DNA from: Oopsacas minuta
Lineage: Eukaryota; Porifera; Hexactinellida; Lyssacinosida; Leucopsacidae
Length of the DNA stretch: 64,000 nucleotides
Reading direction: 5' to 3'
NCBI GenBank assembly: GCA_024704765.1
Contig: JAKMXF010000233.1
Location: 612,370-676,369 of the forward strand
Of the stretch, positions 1 through 9,288 are shown one piece after another. The position numbers and the translations under genes are program-made. Position 1 is the first letter of the stretch, and every line of letters starts with the position of its first letter. Below the pieces are notes generated by a model. That model ran no database searches, had not been told where the DNA came from, and saw only the letters and a list, made by a program, of their open reading frames with translations.

Positions 1-290
1 TAACCCTAGAGGGAGACAAGCTGCACTCCCTCATTACCTGTGGACAAGGAATGGATGTGTTATGCCCTGTCTTCTTCTGTCTAGATCCACTTAACAACTT
101 TGTTATTAGCGATGAAGGCTCTCACTCAATTCGGATATTCTCTCCAGAAGGCAATCTCCTACACACGATAGGAACAGAGGGACACCAACAAGGAATGTTA
201 TATTACCCCCAAGGAATAGCTATAACTCCAAACGGGAGATTAGTTAGTGTGTCAGAGAATGAGAACTACCCTCTACAAATATATTACTAG
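1..290 (+). CDS. NHL-propeller protein, 3' end only (copy 1)
   Basis: This is the last part of a gene cut by the window edge. The frame is open from position 3 to the TAG at 288-290. It encodes the last blades of an NHL beta-propeller and ends in the same NYPLQIYY tail as the full copies at 1801-3030 and 11157-12386. Compared with copy 2, the 288 nt differ by eight substitutions in six codons, all changing the amino acid. The 3' flank (TTTG tract, then an AATAAA-containing segment to about position 400) is also shared with copy 2, so copies 1 and 2 look like a tandem duplication. The ATG at 51 is internal and is not the real start. Function is unknown beyond the fold; such propellers bind proteins or RNA. 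Confidence 0.85.
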   Translation, partial: TLEGDKLHSLITCGQGMDVLCPVFFCLDPLNNFVISDEGSHSIRIFSPEGNLLHTIGTEGHQQGMLYYPQGIAITPNGRLVSVSENENYPLQIYY

Positions 291-1519
291 ATTGTTTGTT
301 TGTTTGTTTGTTTGTTTGTTTGTTTATTTGTTTATTTGTGAATAAAAATTCCGAATTTCAAATTGCTAAAATATATTTATTCAATCCCCGAATAGGTGGC
401 GGGGGCAACTAACACCTCTAATTGAATACTTGTTTATACATAATAATCTTGCCAAATATACAAACAATAAAATTCAAATATTAGCAATAAATAAATATTC
501 ATATTTGGTGATTTGTTGAGGTGTTAATGTTTAATCGTTTGAATGTTTAACCAATCATTCATCAGGTCATTACAGATGTAATCGCTGTAATCCATTTCTT
601 TGTTTCATCTAAAAATAGAATTATTATGATAGATATTTGGAAGTGACAAAATAGAATTCTATAATTAACAGTGGAAGCTAATCTGATGTTTTTTGAATAT
701 TCACCAAAAGGTGTGAAAATATGATTAATCATATTATAATTAGTGTATTTTACTGTATCTAAACTAACAAATCTGATAGGTTGACAATTTGTTATATTTC
801 TATTTTCCTGATTGCTTACGAATATTTGTGTGATTAATCATATGTACAGTCATGATGATTGTTATAAATATGTGTATATGTATATTTTGACACCTAATTA
901 TATACCATTAGCACTTGCAGTGAAGAAATATGTCTTAGCTGTTGTAGTGAGTGAAAAGGAGAGCTGACACTCTAAACCATCCTAAAAGATGAGAGAAAAT
1001 ATAAATTAGAAATGGGTCCACAAATCCGTATAGAGTACACGAGTGAGAAGGTGTGAACATCTGTTTATATACTCCCTTATGTAACCAGGAAATTCTGGGT
1101 GTCCTTCATGGCCGCTAAACTGGCATATTTTGCGCCAGCCAAGCTAAATACACCTCTGCTAGGTGACAACCCATACATTCTGTGTGTTTAGTATCTATAA
1201 TGTATACGGAACTAGGATATTGTAGCCACTCAGTATTCAGACTGACACCTCGTGTATGACTATCAGCTGATTCATACATAATATTTATCGCATTTTTAAT
1301 GTATAATTGGTTGCTATGTCTGCATTAGAGTGTATTTACACATATTTGTTGGTATATTCGTTGTCAAGCAAGTAATGACTAAAGTTATTAATATTATTAA
1401 TAAATTATGAAGTTTAGATTCATCGCGAAAAGGCAATCTTATTGGTTCAATACTGGATTCAAAGGTGTGAAGTCTAAATAAATATAATTTCTAAAAGAAC
1501 AACAAACAACAAATATTAA
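291..1519. other. Intergenic stretch between NHL copies 1 and 2
   Basis: No gene is seen. It holds a TTTG tract right after the copy 1 stop (about 291-331), a likely polyadenylation signal AATAAA near 341, and two TGATTAATCA palindromes (722-731 and 831-840). The dispersed word AGGTGTGAA occurs at 709-717, 1049-1057 and 1463-1471. The rest is AT-rich without a recognisable element. Confidence 0.6.
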
Positions 1520-1800
1520 AGAAATAATTAAAATAGGAAATTTGATATTTTGTTATTGCAAATATACAAAATAAGTTTACTGAGAGAGAACTTTCAACCA
1601 CATTCCTTACAGTATCCTAGCAACGAGACACAATAACAAACACCTGCATAACCTCGTGTTTATTCTAACAAGAAATATACTCACATCATCTGATTATTGT
1701 TGTTTGTTTACTTGTTATTCACACATTAATATTACAGCTATAAATACACAAGATTATCCCTAGCAACCAATTCATAACTCAACTATTCTACAATTATCAA
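1520..1800 (+). promoter_or_regulatory. Conserved 5' region and TATA box of NHL copy 2
   Basis: About 280 bp upstream of the ATG at 1801 match, with few changes, the reverse complement of 12387 to about 12660 upstream of NHL copy 3. Homology stops abruptly on the far side. A perfect TATAAATA lies at 1739-1746, about 55 bp before the ATG; the copy 3 equivalent is TATTTATA at 12442-12449. A GTTGCTAGG-type word (CCTAGCAAC) is kept in both copies. Conservation of the upstream region means the duplicated unit includes its likely promoter. Transcription start is inferred, not seen. Confidence 0.6.
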
Positions 1801-3030
1801 ATGGCAGAACGTTACGCAATCGCCACTCAAGTCGTAGACCCCATAGAGACACACATCAATCACACAATAGATGGTCTCATAGGGTTACTGAATGTCCGTA
1901 GAGTTCAGCTACTGGAGTTAGTCCGCAATACACGGGAGGAGAAGAGAGCAGCAGAGATCGCTCAACGCGAAATGATCGACCAACTGAACGAGGCACAGGC
2001 ACAACTCCAAGGAATATTAAGAGAAAATCCCCTCCAGTCCATGAGGGAGAGAATTGTCCAAGAAATGGAGGACAAAATGCGAGACCTACGAAACAACATT
2101 CCCGTAGAGACACAATTAAAGTGTCATTGCGACATACGTGACCTAGAAATGAGCATTTCCCGTTTAGGAGAGATCGTACAGGTACCAGTAGGAGTGCCAG
2201 ATTATGCTACATTCCAAACGTCCACTGTTGCTACTGGGAAAGAAGGTTCAGGTCCTGGTGAGTTGATTGGTCCAGTAGGTGTAGCTATACATGAAGATAC
2301 ACACCAAATATTCGTGGCTAATTTTGGCAATAACAGAGTAGAGATATTCTCTGACACAGGAGAGTACCTCAATCAGCTGGGTGTAGGACAGCTGTCTTTC
2401 CCATGGGGTATAGCTATACACAGAGAGAATGTGTATGTCAGCTGCTGTGTAGATCACACTGTAACCCAATTCACACTAACTGACATGAGTGTTGTTAGGA
2501 AGATAGGAGGTAGGGGATCAAACAACGGACAATTCAACTTTCCTTGTCAACTAACAACAGATCCCATTGGTCACGTGTTTATAGCAGATAGAGGTAACAG
2601 CAGAATCAACGTACACGACACAGACTTGAACCATCTCCGTAACATTACTCATCAGTCTATGACAAAACCATATGATGTTAAAGTGTCACGTGACCGCGTG
2701 TACGTACTGTGTCCTGATAACAACCCGTGTATGCACGTGCTAACCCTAGAGGGAGACAAGCTGCACTCCCTCATTACCTGTGGACAAGGAATGGATGAGT
2801 TACGCCCTTTCTTCTTCTGTCTAGATCCACTTAACAACTTTGTTATTAGCGATGAAGGCTCTCACTCAATTCGGATATTCTCTCCAGAAGGCAATCTCCT
2901 ACACACGATAGGAACAGAGGGACACCAACAAGGAATGTTATATTACCCCCAAGGAATAGCTATAACTCCAAACGGGAGATTAGTTAGTATATCATGGAAT
3001 GTGAACTACCCTCTACAAATATATTACTAG
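1801..3030 (+). CDS. Coiled-coil plus NHL beta-propeller protein (copy 2)
   Basis: A single uninterrupted exon encodes 409 residues. Residues about 15-125 are charged and helical (EEKRAAEIAQREMIDQL), predicted coiled coil. From about residue 137 there are NHL repeats of the form GxxGxGPGELIxPxGVAIH followed by IFVANFGNNRVEIF, giving a beta-propeller of about six blades. There is no RING finger or B-box, so it resembles the C-terminal half of a TRIM-NHL protein. No signal peptide or membrane segment is present, so it is probably cytosolic. The ATG at 1801 follows a TATA box at 1739 and matches the start of copy 3. The stop codon runs directly into TTTG repeats and an AATAAA at about 3043. Residues that differ from copy 3 cluster in loops (for example 215-219 and 247-249). 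The lack of introns contrasts with nearly all other genes here. Ligand unknown. Confidence 0.88.
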   Translation: MAERYAIATQVVDPIETHINHTIDGLIGLLNVRRVQLLELVRNTREEKRAAEIAQREMIDQLNEAQAQLQGILRENPLQSMRERIVQEMEDKMRDLRNNIPVETQLKCHCDIRDLEMSISRLGEIVQVPVGVPDYATFQTSTVATGKEGSGPGELIGPVGVAIHEDTHQIFVANFGNNRVEIFSDTGEYLNQLGVGQLSFPWGIAIHRENVYVSCCVDHTVTQFTLTDMSVVRKIGGRGSNNGQFNFPCQLTTDPIGHVFIADRGNSRINVHDTDLNHLRNITHQSMTKPYDVKVSRDRVYVLCPDNNPCMHVLTLEGDKLHSLITCGQGMDELRPFFFCLDPLNNFVISDEGSHSIRIFSPEGNLLHTIGTEGHQQGMLYYPQGIAITPNGRLVSISWNVNYPLQIYY

Positions 3031-3479
3031 TTTGTTTGTTTGTGAATAAAAATTCCGAATTTCAAATTCCTAAAATATATTTATTCAATCCCCGAATATG
3101 TATTGCGTGTACATATTAACATATGGCAGGGGGTAATACATAATATCAGCTGATTCATACATAATACTGACCAATAGGAAAGTGTTTATTTCTCTTATTT
3201 TTATTGTAGGTATTGTTAGCCAAGGTTGATCTTCCTACACAAAATAAATAAATAAACAGAAAAATAAACAACTAATTTGTTTATGATAGTTTATTAATAC
3301 CTTTGATTGATATAATTTAAGTGTGAAAAGGTTAAGAACTGCAAACCAAGTAGACAATTCATTTCTACAAAACAACAACAACAATAATAACATTTGTGAA
3401 ATATACAAATACAAACAACTCACGTCTTTGGATTTCTTTTCCATAATTTTCCTTGACAGACAATATTCTAAAGAGTCAA
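3031..3479. other. Intergenic stretch after NHL copy 2
   Basis: A short TTTG tract and an AATAAA signal follow the stop; homology with the copy 1 3' flank runs to about 3100. Beyond this the DNA is AT-rich with no supported gene. The short ORFs here are low-complexity. Confidence 0.5.
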
Positions 3480-5049
3480 TTAACAGGTGTGAATATTACA
3501 TATACGCTCTGTACTCCTTGGTTGTCCACGGAGGACAGCAAGGAGTACACATTGGTAAAAGTGGACTACTCTAACCTCCAATTCAGGTTTATTTCTTGGC
3601 TTGGGTTTAGGTGGAAGATCAGGGCGGGTAAATCGCATATGTTTTTTGTTAAATGAAGAAACAGCTGTTAATTTGTTAGTATGCATATCTTTTGCTCCAC
3701 CAATAGGATTTGGGGGTTGAATTATGTGTTCTAGTGAATTCCTGTCTGTTTCCATGGTTACTTGGGAAGGATTTATAGTTGTTTTCTTGAAGTTATTTAG
3801 AATTGGTAACTAGGAAAATTGCAAAGAATTTAATTATTTACATACCATACAATTTGCATAGCAACGCATACATACCTTGGGATTTTGTCGCACCGGTAGT
3901 GGAGGTGTCATTGGTTCTTTTTTCGCGACACCAAACAATTTATCTCCTTGACTACGAGTTCTTAAGTTTGGAATGCTGACATTCAATGTTTCTAAAGTGT
4001 AACAAAGATTTTCGTAACATATGACGTCATTGCTCGAGTATTACTTTATAACACTTACTTGTACTAATTTTAGAACTCTTAGGCATCATAATCGGGTTGT
4101 TAGGGTGAAATGCTTGGAATGTTGGTTTAGCAGGGGGTGGAGGAGGGGGCTTATCGGGACGGGGTACCCTGGGTGGTCCCCTAAAGGATTGAGACCTCCC
4201 AGAGTAATTCCTTTGAAAATAAGGTGTTGAGCTGATTATCTCTAACGACGATAAACACTCATTGGAATTGTGAATACTTTCACATGATAATTTCCTCTCA
4301 TCACTATGGTGACCAATTCGGTTGTTAGGAATGTTCAGGCTGTTAGATGGTGAGTGAGGTGGCAGAGGTGGAGCTTGATTGTGTCCTGATAATGGTTTGG
4401 GTCGAATAGGTGGAGGATGGCGTATTGGTGTTTTTCTATTTGGGACTATCACCTTTTCTGGAACTATGTCATACGTATCTGTCCTATTCTTCTGTGGAAT
4501 GTTATCAAAGTTTGAAATCTGTTTGATCTTAAACGGAACTGAAATTGGTTTCAGTTCCGGTTTATGTATAACAGGAACTATATTATTAGAAGAAATATCA
4601 TGTGTAGATTTAGATTTTAAAATTTCCTCTTTTTTCCGCTGAGATTTTGGTACAACCTTAGCGTACAGTCTAGGGTGCATATTATACTCCTCTTGGTCCA
4701 ATTCTTTAGATGAATATGTTCTTATTTTAGAGTAAACAGTTGGTTGTGTTACGGTATGTAATGAAATTCTATAATTAGTATCATTACATTCCATTCTATT
4801 CATTTTAGAGAAATCTAAGTCAGCATAGGTGCTTACCATCCTTGGGTCACGGTCTGTGGTACTATGTCTCCTCATGAATGGGACTTTTATGTCCGCATAA
4901 TTTGCACGAGAGAAATTGTCCTGGTGTATTTTATCTGTGTGGTTTGTTTGACTGAAATCTATGAGTAGATATGTGCCCTCTGTCTCCATATGCTTGACAC
5001 CTCTGATATCAGAGTAAGTTGATTGGTTGAACAAGGAAGAATGGATTTC
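3480..5049 (-). CDS. Tyrosine-motif and proline-rich scaffold-like protein, 5' partial
   Basis: Three exons on the minus strand read in one frame: 5049-4059, then an exon whose acceptor follows CACTTTAG near 3990 and which ends at NPK with donor gtatgt, then an exon to the stop at 3480. The first exon opens after a TTTGTAG acceptor, so an upstream start exon is missing. The protein has repeated Y-x-x-[IVL] motifs (STYSDI, NYADIKV, TYADLDF, TVYSKI, RLYAKVV, DTYDIV) of the type that bind SH2 domains when phosphorylated. It also has SH3/WW-type proline runs (IRHPPPIRPKP, PDKPPPPPPAKP, DLPPKPKP). No transmembrane segment lies in the visible part. It could be the cytoplasmic tail of a receptor or a soluble adaptor. 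The last about 20 residues before the stop may be intronic read-through. I do not recognise an orthologue. Confidence 0.6.
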
Positions 5050-6118
5050 CTACAAATATACAAAGTTATAAATAATGTAAACAACAACAAATAACAGAAA
5101 TTTAGTAAGATTGAATATACATTTTTGGTGAAAAGTCTAGTGTCAAATATTTGTAGACAAGATCCGTATAATATGAATATAAAATGTGACACAATGAACC
5201 ACCAAATTATCCAATATTTTTATTACAAACAATCCTCTATAACCATTCCCTGATTATCATATCAAATATCCCCGCGCGTTTTTACAGAAATCTCCCGCTC
5301 GTTTTTATAGAAATTACGTAGATTCACCAATGAAATTCAACCGCCAATTATCAGAAAACACCCGCCAAATACTCATAAAATAATTACAAGTACATAATTG
5401 GCGCGATTTTCTAAATGGCGCTTAAATATGTATGCCTATAACTTACTGAGCTGTTCATTGGCGCCAAATTAATTTGTGCATATCCGTTCTCCATCAAAAG
5501 ACTTTATATAGTCTTTCTTTGTGACTAATTAGATTAGCGATTGGCACTTATTAGCTTCTCCAAGCTGAGAACCTAGAAGCCAATTGGTCAATCAAATCCT
5601 TTGTTCTATAATGCAACGAATTCTAGGAGAATCAAAGTCCGAGTGGCACCAATGTGTCACAAATTAAGGCTTTTCAACATTTACGATAATTAGAACATAC
5701 TGTTTATTAGATTGATAGTAATATGAGTGTATTTTCAACCTTTTAAGAGAAGATTTTTTCACAGGACACATTCTAACACCTTTTCATACGTCATGATTAT
5801 ATTCATAATTGTCCCATTGTACAATGAACCCAGTTCTTATAGAACCAATTACCCCCTTTATATTACTGCCGATTTCACACCTTTTTAGAATATATTATTA
5901 TAACTCGTATTTTCATATTATTTATATGTGCATATTATTTAAAATTTCCTAATAACATAAGCTAGTGTAATATGGAACTATAATTAGAATTGTGTCATAA
6001 CTGACATGGACATGGTTTCAGCCATAAACAGAACTGTCAAAAAATGGCCACTATCCCCCTTTTATTGTTTAGTTATATTCGTAATTAGTGTACATTCCAC
6101 ATTCCATATTCCGTTGTC
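5050..6118. promoter_or_regulatory. Intergenic region with GC-rich tandem motif and E2F-like sites
   Basis: No coding exon is identified, although an upstream exon of the minus-strand scaffold gene may lie here. It contains a 23-bp direct repeat (5271-5293 and 5294-5316) beginning CCCGC, two CCGCCAA-like words, GGCGCG near 5400 and a palindromic TTGGCGCCAA at about 5458-5467. The latter matches the E2F/DP consensus TTTGGCGC. These sit between divergently transcribed genes, so a shared promoter is plausible but unproven. Confidence 0.4.
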
Positions 6119-8345
6119 ATGACAGACCTAGGAGAGAATCTAGCAATGAGACCAACTCCCTCTCCAATTTCTTCTGAGAAGATATTTATTAGATTACACA
6201 AACAGGAATATGCAGCTGGTGATGTCATATATGGGTAAGGTATATTCACACAAATATTTGTTTGTTTACTCGGTTTTATTTCGTAAACAAAAATTGATAA
6301 ATATAAACAAATATTCACTGATTTACACATTCCTTTCTAGACTTGTGTATCTATGGGTGAGTGCGCCAGTTGCGTCACAACTTCTAAAAATATCTATTCA
6401 AGGATTCGAGGAATGTGAGTTACCATGGCAACCATCCCTCTACGGAATTCTCACCATAGTTACGTATAGGTACATTTGAAATGTGGGAGAGTGAACCGAA
6501 TCCTGATGACGTCAAGAACCCTATTAAGCGTAGAGTAGAGAGACACAATAAACGAGACACTATTCCCAAATTTGAGGAACAGCTGGCTTCCTATCCACGT
6601 GAGTTATATTTATAATGACAACAGATTGTTGTTGTTATTCTTTGTTGTTGTTTATAGGTGGATTTCCTTTGGGTTATTTTTATTATCCGTTCAAATATGA
6701 GTTGCCTCAGGTGATGCCAGGTTGTTTGTTTGTTTGTTTGTTTGTTTGTTTATTTGTTTGTTTGTTTGTTTGTTTGTTTGTTTACATGTTTATTTGTTAG
6801 GCAGCTTCTTCTGTAAACTAGGAGAGTCTGGCGGTCTCAAATGGAATGGAATGGTTAGATACATAATAAGAGCTTTTATCGACATTCCAGGAGCACACCA
6901 TGATCTCTGGGTAACATATATATCTTTATAAATATCAACAGACTTGTTTACGTGTTTATTACTTATAAACTATTGAATTGGTGCCTGTGAGCATGCTTAG
7001 ATATACACCATGTGTAGGTGTTACTAATTTAATTGATCTGGAAGTATGACTGTTGCTATTATAGGTAGAAGAAGAACTGTTAATCAGAGAGGCTAAGCCT
7101 AGTATCAGTGCTCTGTCTAAATCAGTAATGAATACACAGGTACAATCTTGCTTCTGTATACCCAGGGGAATGATTGAGGTGTCTGCATGGTGAGTATCTA
7201 GTTCTTGTTGTTATTTATTTGTTTGTTCGTTATTTGTGGGTGTTTGTAAGAGCTATAGCAGCTGTTCCCCCTTGTACCTGTTGTAACACCATTCTGTGGA
7301 CCCCTCTGTCCTCCATGTACCACCAAGAGGTCCATAGGGTCAGGTTATTGTTGTTGTTATTATTAGGCTAGATAAGAATGTATACAGACCAGAAGAGAAG
7401 CTAACAGTACACTACACTATTCGTAACACCTCAGCTGTTGATGTACAGTATCTGCTAATTAAGGTTAGTATCATATTTTCACAAGCTTGTGTATATGTAC
7501 ATGTTTCTGGGCATACCTTTATAGACATATTTTCACACCTTTTAGCTAGTGCGTGTGATTAAACTGAGTGGTAATGAACCAAATAGACACAAACCCTTCA
7601 TTCAATCTATGTCCTCATCTTCTAAGGGATTGCTACACGGTATTAATTATGACGTCACGACGTTACCACATACAAAGGATACCTCTACAAATATGCAAGT
7701 GTTATTTACACTATCACAAAACGGATGTAGACATAACCAGAGTGTTAATAGGTAACTAAGGAGTGATTAAGGACAGTAACTCCCCGTTATAACAAAGTGA
7801 CCCTCTGTAGCAGAGGTTCCCATTCTCTCTACCCAGATACCTCAGGGTATACGTGGTTTACTGTATGGTATTTAAGAGGTGTCCTTCGCAACCGAGCGGT
7901 GACTTAAGAATGTTAAATATCCAAATATAATTACTAAACTTGTTTCTGTTTTAGAGATGCTAATACTACTCTAACACCTGATTCTGGCGGTCAAACTATA
8001 TACCCTACAACACATGCTTATAATATAAAGGTAGTTAGCACTTCACACCTTTATTCATGTTATTATTTGTGTTTATTAGTGTACATATGTGCTAGACATA
8101 GAAGTAAGAGCTAAATGGTCTGCGAGTATAATACTTACATTACCAATACTGGTTATGCATTCACTGGATCAACAGGTTAGCTGTTTGTTTGTTTGTTTGT
8201 TTGTTGTTTGTTTACTTGTTTGTTGTTATTATTATTTACTTACCAGTGGATGGATTGGAATGCTCCTATCTGGAGTAAGAAGTGTTCTATAGTACAGGTA
8301 CCAGGAGAATATGGAGTTACTAATTCAGAAAGTATGTTACTATAA
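6119..8345 (+). CDS. Arrestin-domain-containing protein
   Basis: About ten short exons join in frame from ATG 6119 (exons 6119-6234, 6341-6414, 6470-6598 and so on) to TAA 8343-8345. The N-terminal half has arrestin-N features: YAAGDVIYGLVYLWV, then LLKISIQGFEECTFEMW, then GLKWNGMVRYIIRAFIDIPG. The C-terminal half fits arrestin-C: IPRGMIEVSAWLDKNVYRPE and KLTVHYTIRNTSAVDVQYLL. Proteins of this family are alpha-arrestin-like adaptors that link membrane cargo to ubiquitin ligases or trafficking machinery. No PPxY motif was found in the joined exons, so ligase recruitment through WW domains is not supported. All introns are short GT-AG. The intron at about 6720-6801 is mostly TTTG repeats. The last exon may instead end at a donor near 8331, so the C-terminus is uncertain. 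Confidence 0.75.
6720..6801. repeat. TTTG microsatellite filling an intron
   Basis: About 70 bp of TTTG units with a few TTTA variants make up almost the whole intron of the arrestin-domain gene, from just after the donor to the TTGTTAG acceptor. Similar tracts recur as intron fillers at about 10506-10620, 27300-27345 and 29336-29379. Confidence 0.9.
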
Positions 8346-9288
8346 TAAGATTTATAGTTCCATATGCAGTAGACTCCGCTTAATCGGGTCAAAATGGTTT
8401 GGTACCGATGTGACACTATTAAGCTGAGTCTCTGGATAGTTCCAGTTACAATTATTCTAATAAACAACAACAAATTTAATGAATTAAGCCAGCTGTTCCC
8501 AACCTGCGTTGAATTAAGCGATATAATTCAAATTGGAACCAAGTTTCCGGATAGTTTCAATTTCAGTTGCTAATTAAGTTATTTATTCTATTTTAGTAAC
8601 AGAACATTTCTCAGGGAACCCAGGTGTTAAAATATGAATAATTCTTGTAAATTTGTTTATTTGTATTTTTAAGATGTTTGATATTTTATTATTTGTTGTT
8701 TCTAATAAATCTAATTAGCAATTTGTTTGTATTTACTACACATACACAGATTATTCACGCTATTTCATAATTATTTTTATTTATTTTGATTATTTGTCCT
8801 CCTATCTGTATGTATATTAGTTACTTAACCATGGATGGCGAATTTGTATATTATAATATAAGAAATTCACCATCCATGGTTTTAGAACTAATAAGCATAC
8901 TGGCTGTCATTATCTTTAGGTTTTCCTCTCTTTTGAGTTCTTCTCGACACAATATGTCACTATATCTAAGTAATATATATATATTATTGGCTGACTTATT
9001 ATCCATGGTCCAGTAGACTAAACAGTGTAATCTCCTTAAGCAGAGTACTAAGGACATCGAATAATGCTAATCTGTTTGTGGAGATTAATTTGTATGGGGC
9101 TAGTATATTTTCAATCCATTTCCACAGACCTCTTTTGTGGAGGTTCACTGTATCCAATTGTCTCTATAATATCCCTAGTCTACCCCTTAAGGGTTGTACT
9201 GTGGGTACCTGTCTTCGTATCCATGGCCCAATATAATCCCATCAAGTTGTCATATAATTGAACTAACTCCTTGTTGTTAATTAGCTGT
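8346..9288. other. Intergenic region with an imperfect hairpin
   Basis: No gene is supported. The main feature is the inverted repeat at 8827-8881 described separately. The overlapping short ORFs on both strands here are produced by that palindrome and AT-rich sequence. Confidence 0.5.
8827..8881. repeat. 19-bp inverted repeat (hairpin) with CCATGGAT cores
   Basis: Arms at 8827-8845 and 8863-8881 match at 18 of 19 positions, with a 17-nt AT-only spacer. The arm core TTCACCATCCATGGTT recurs alone at about 21604-21619, so the arm belongs to a dispersed family. It may be a tiny MITE-like element or a structured RNA; no target-site duplication is obvious. Confidence 0.7.

Noticed and set aside
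1877-2837. Minus-strand ORFs across NHL copy 2
   Set aside because: They recur at the same places opposite copy 3 because the sense genes are near identical; no domains.
6615-6931. ORFs encoding [11 protein letters not shown] runs
   Set aside because: Translation of TTTG microsatellites (also near 10292-10636, 29185 and 41830); not protein-coding.
8786-9057. Overlapping ORFs on both strands
   Set aside because: They arise from the 8827-8881 palindrome and AT-rich DNA.
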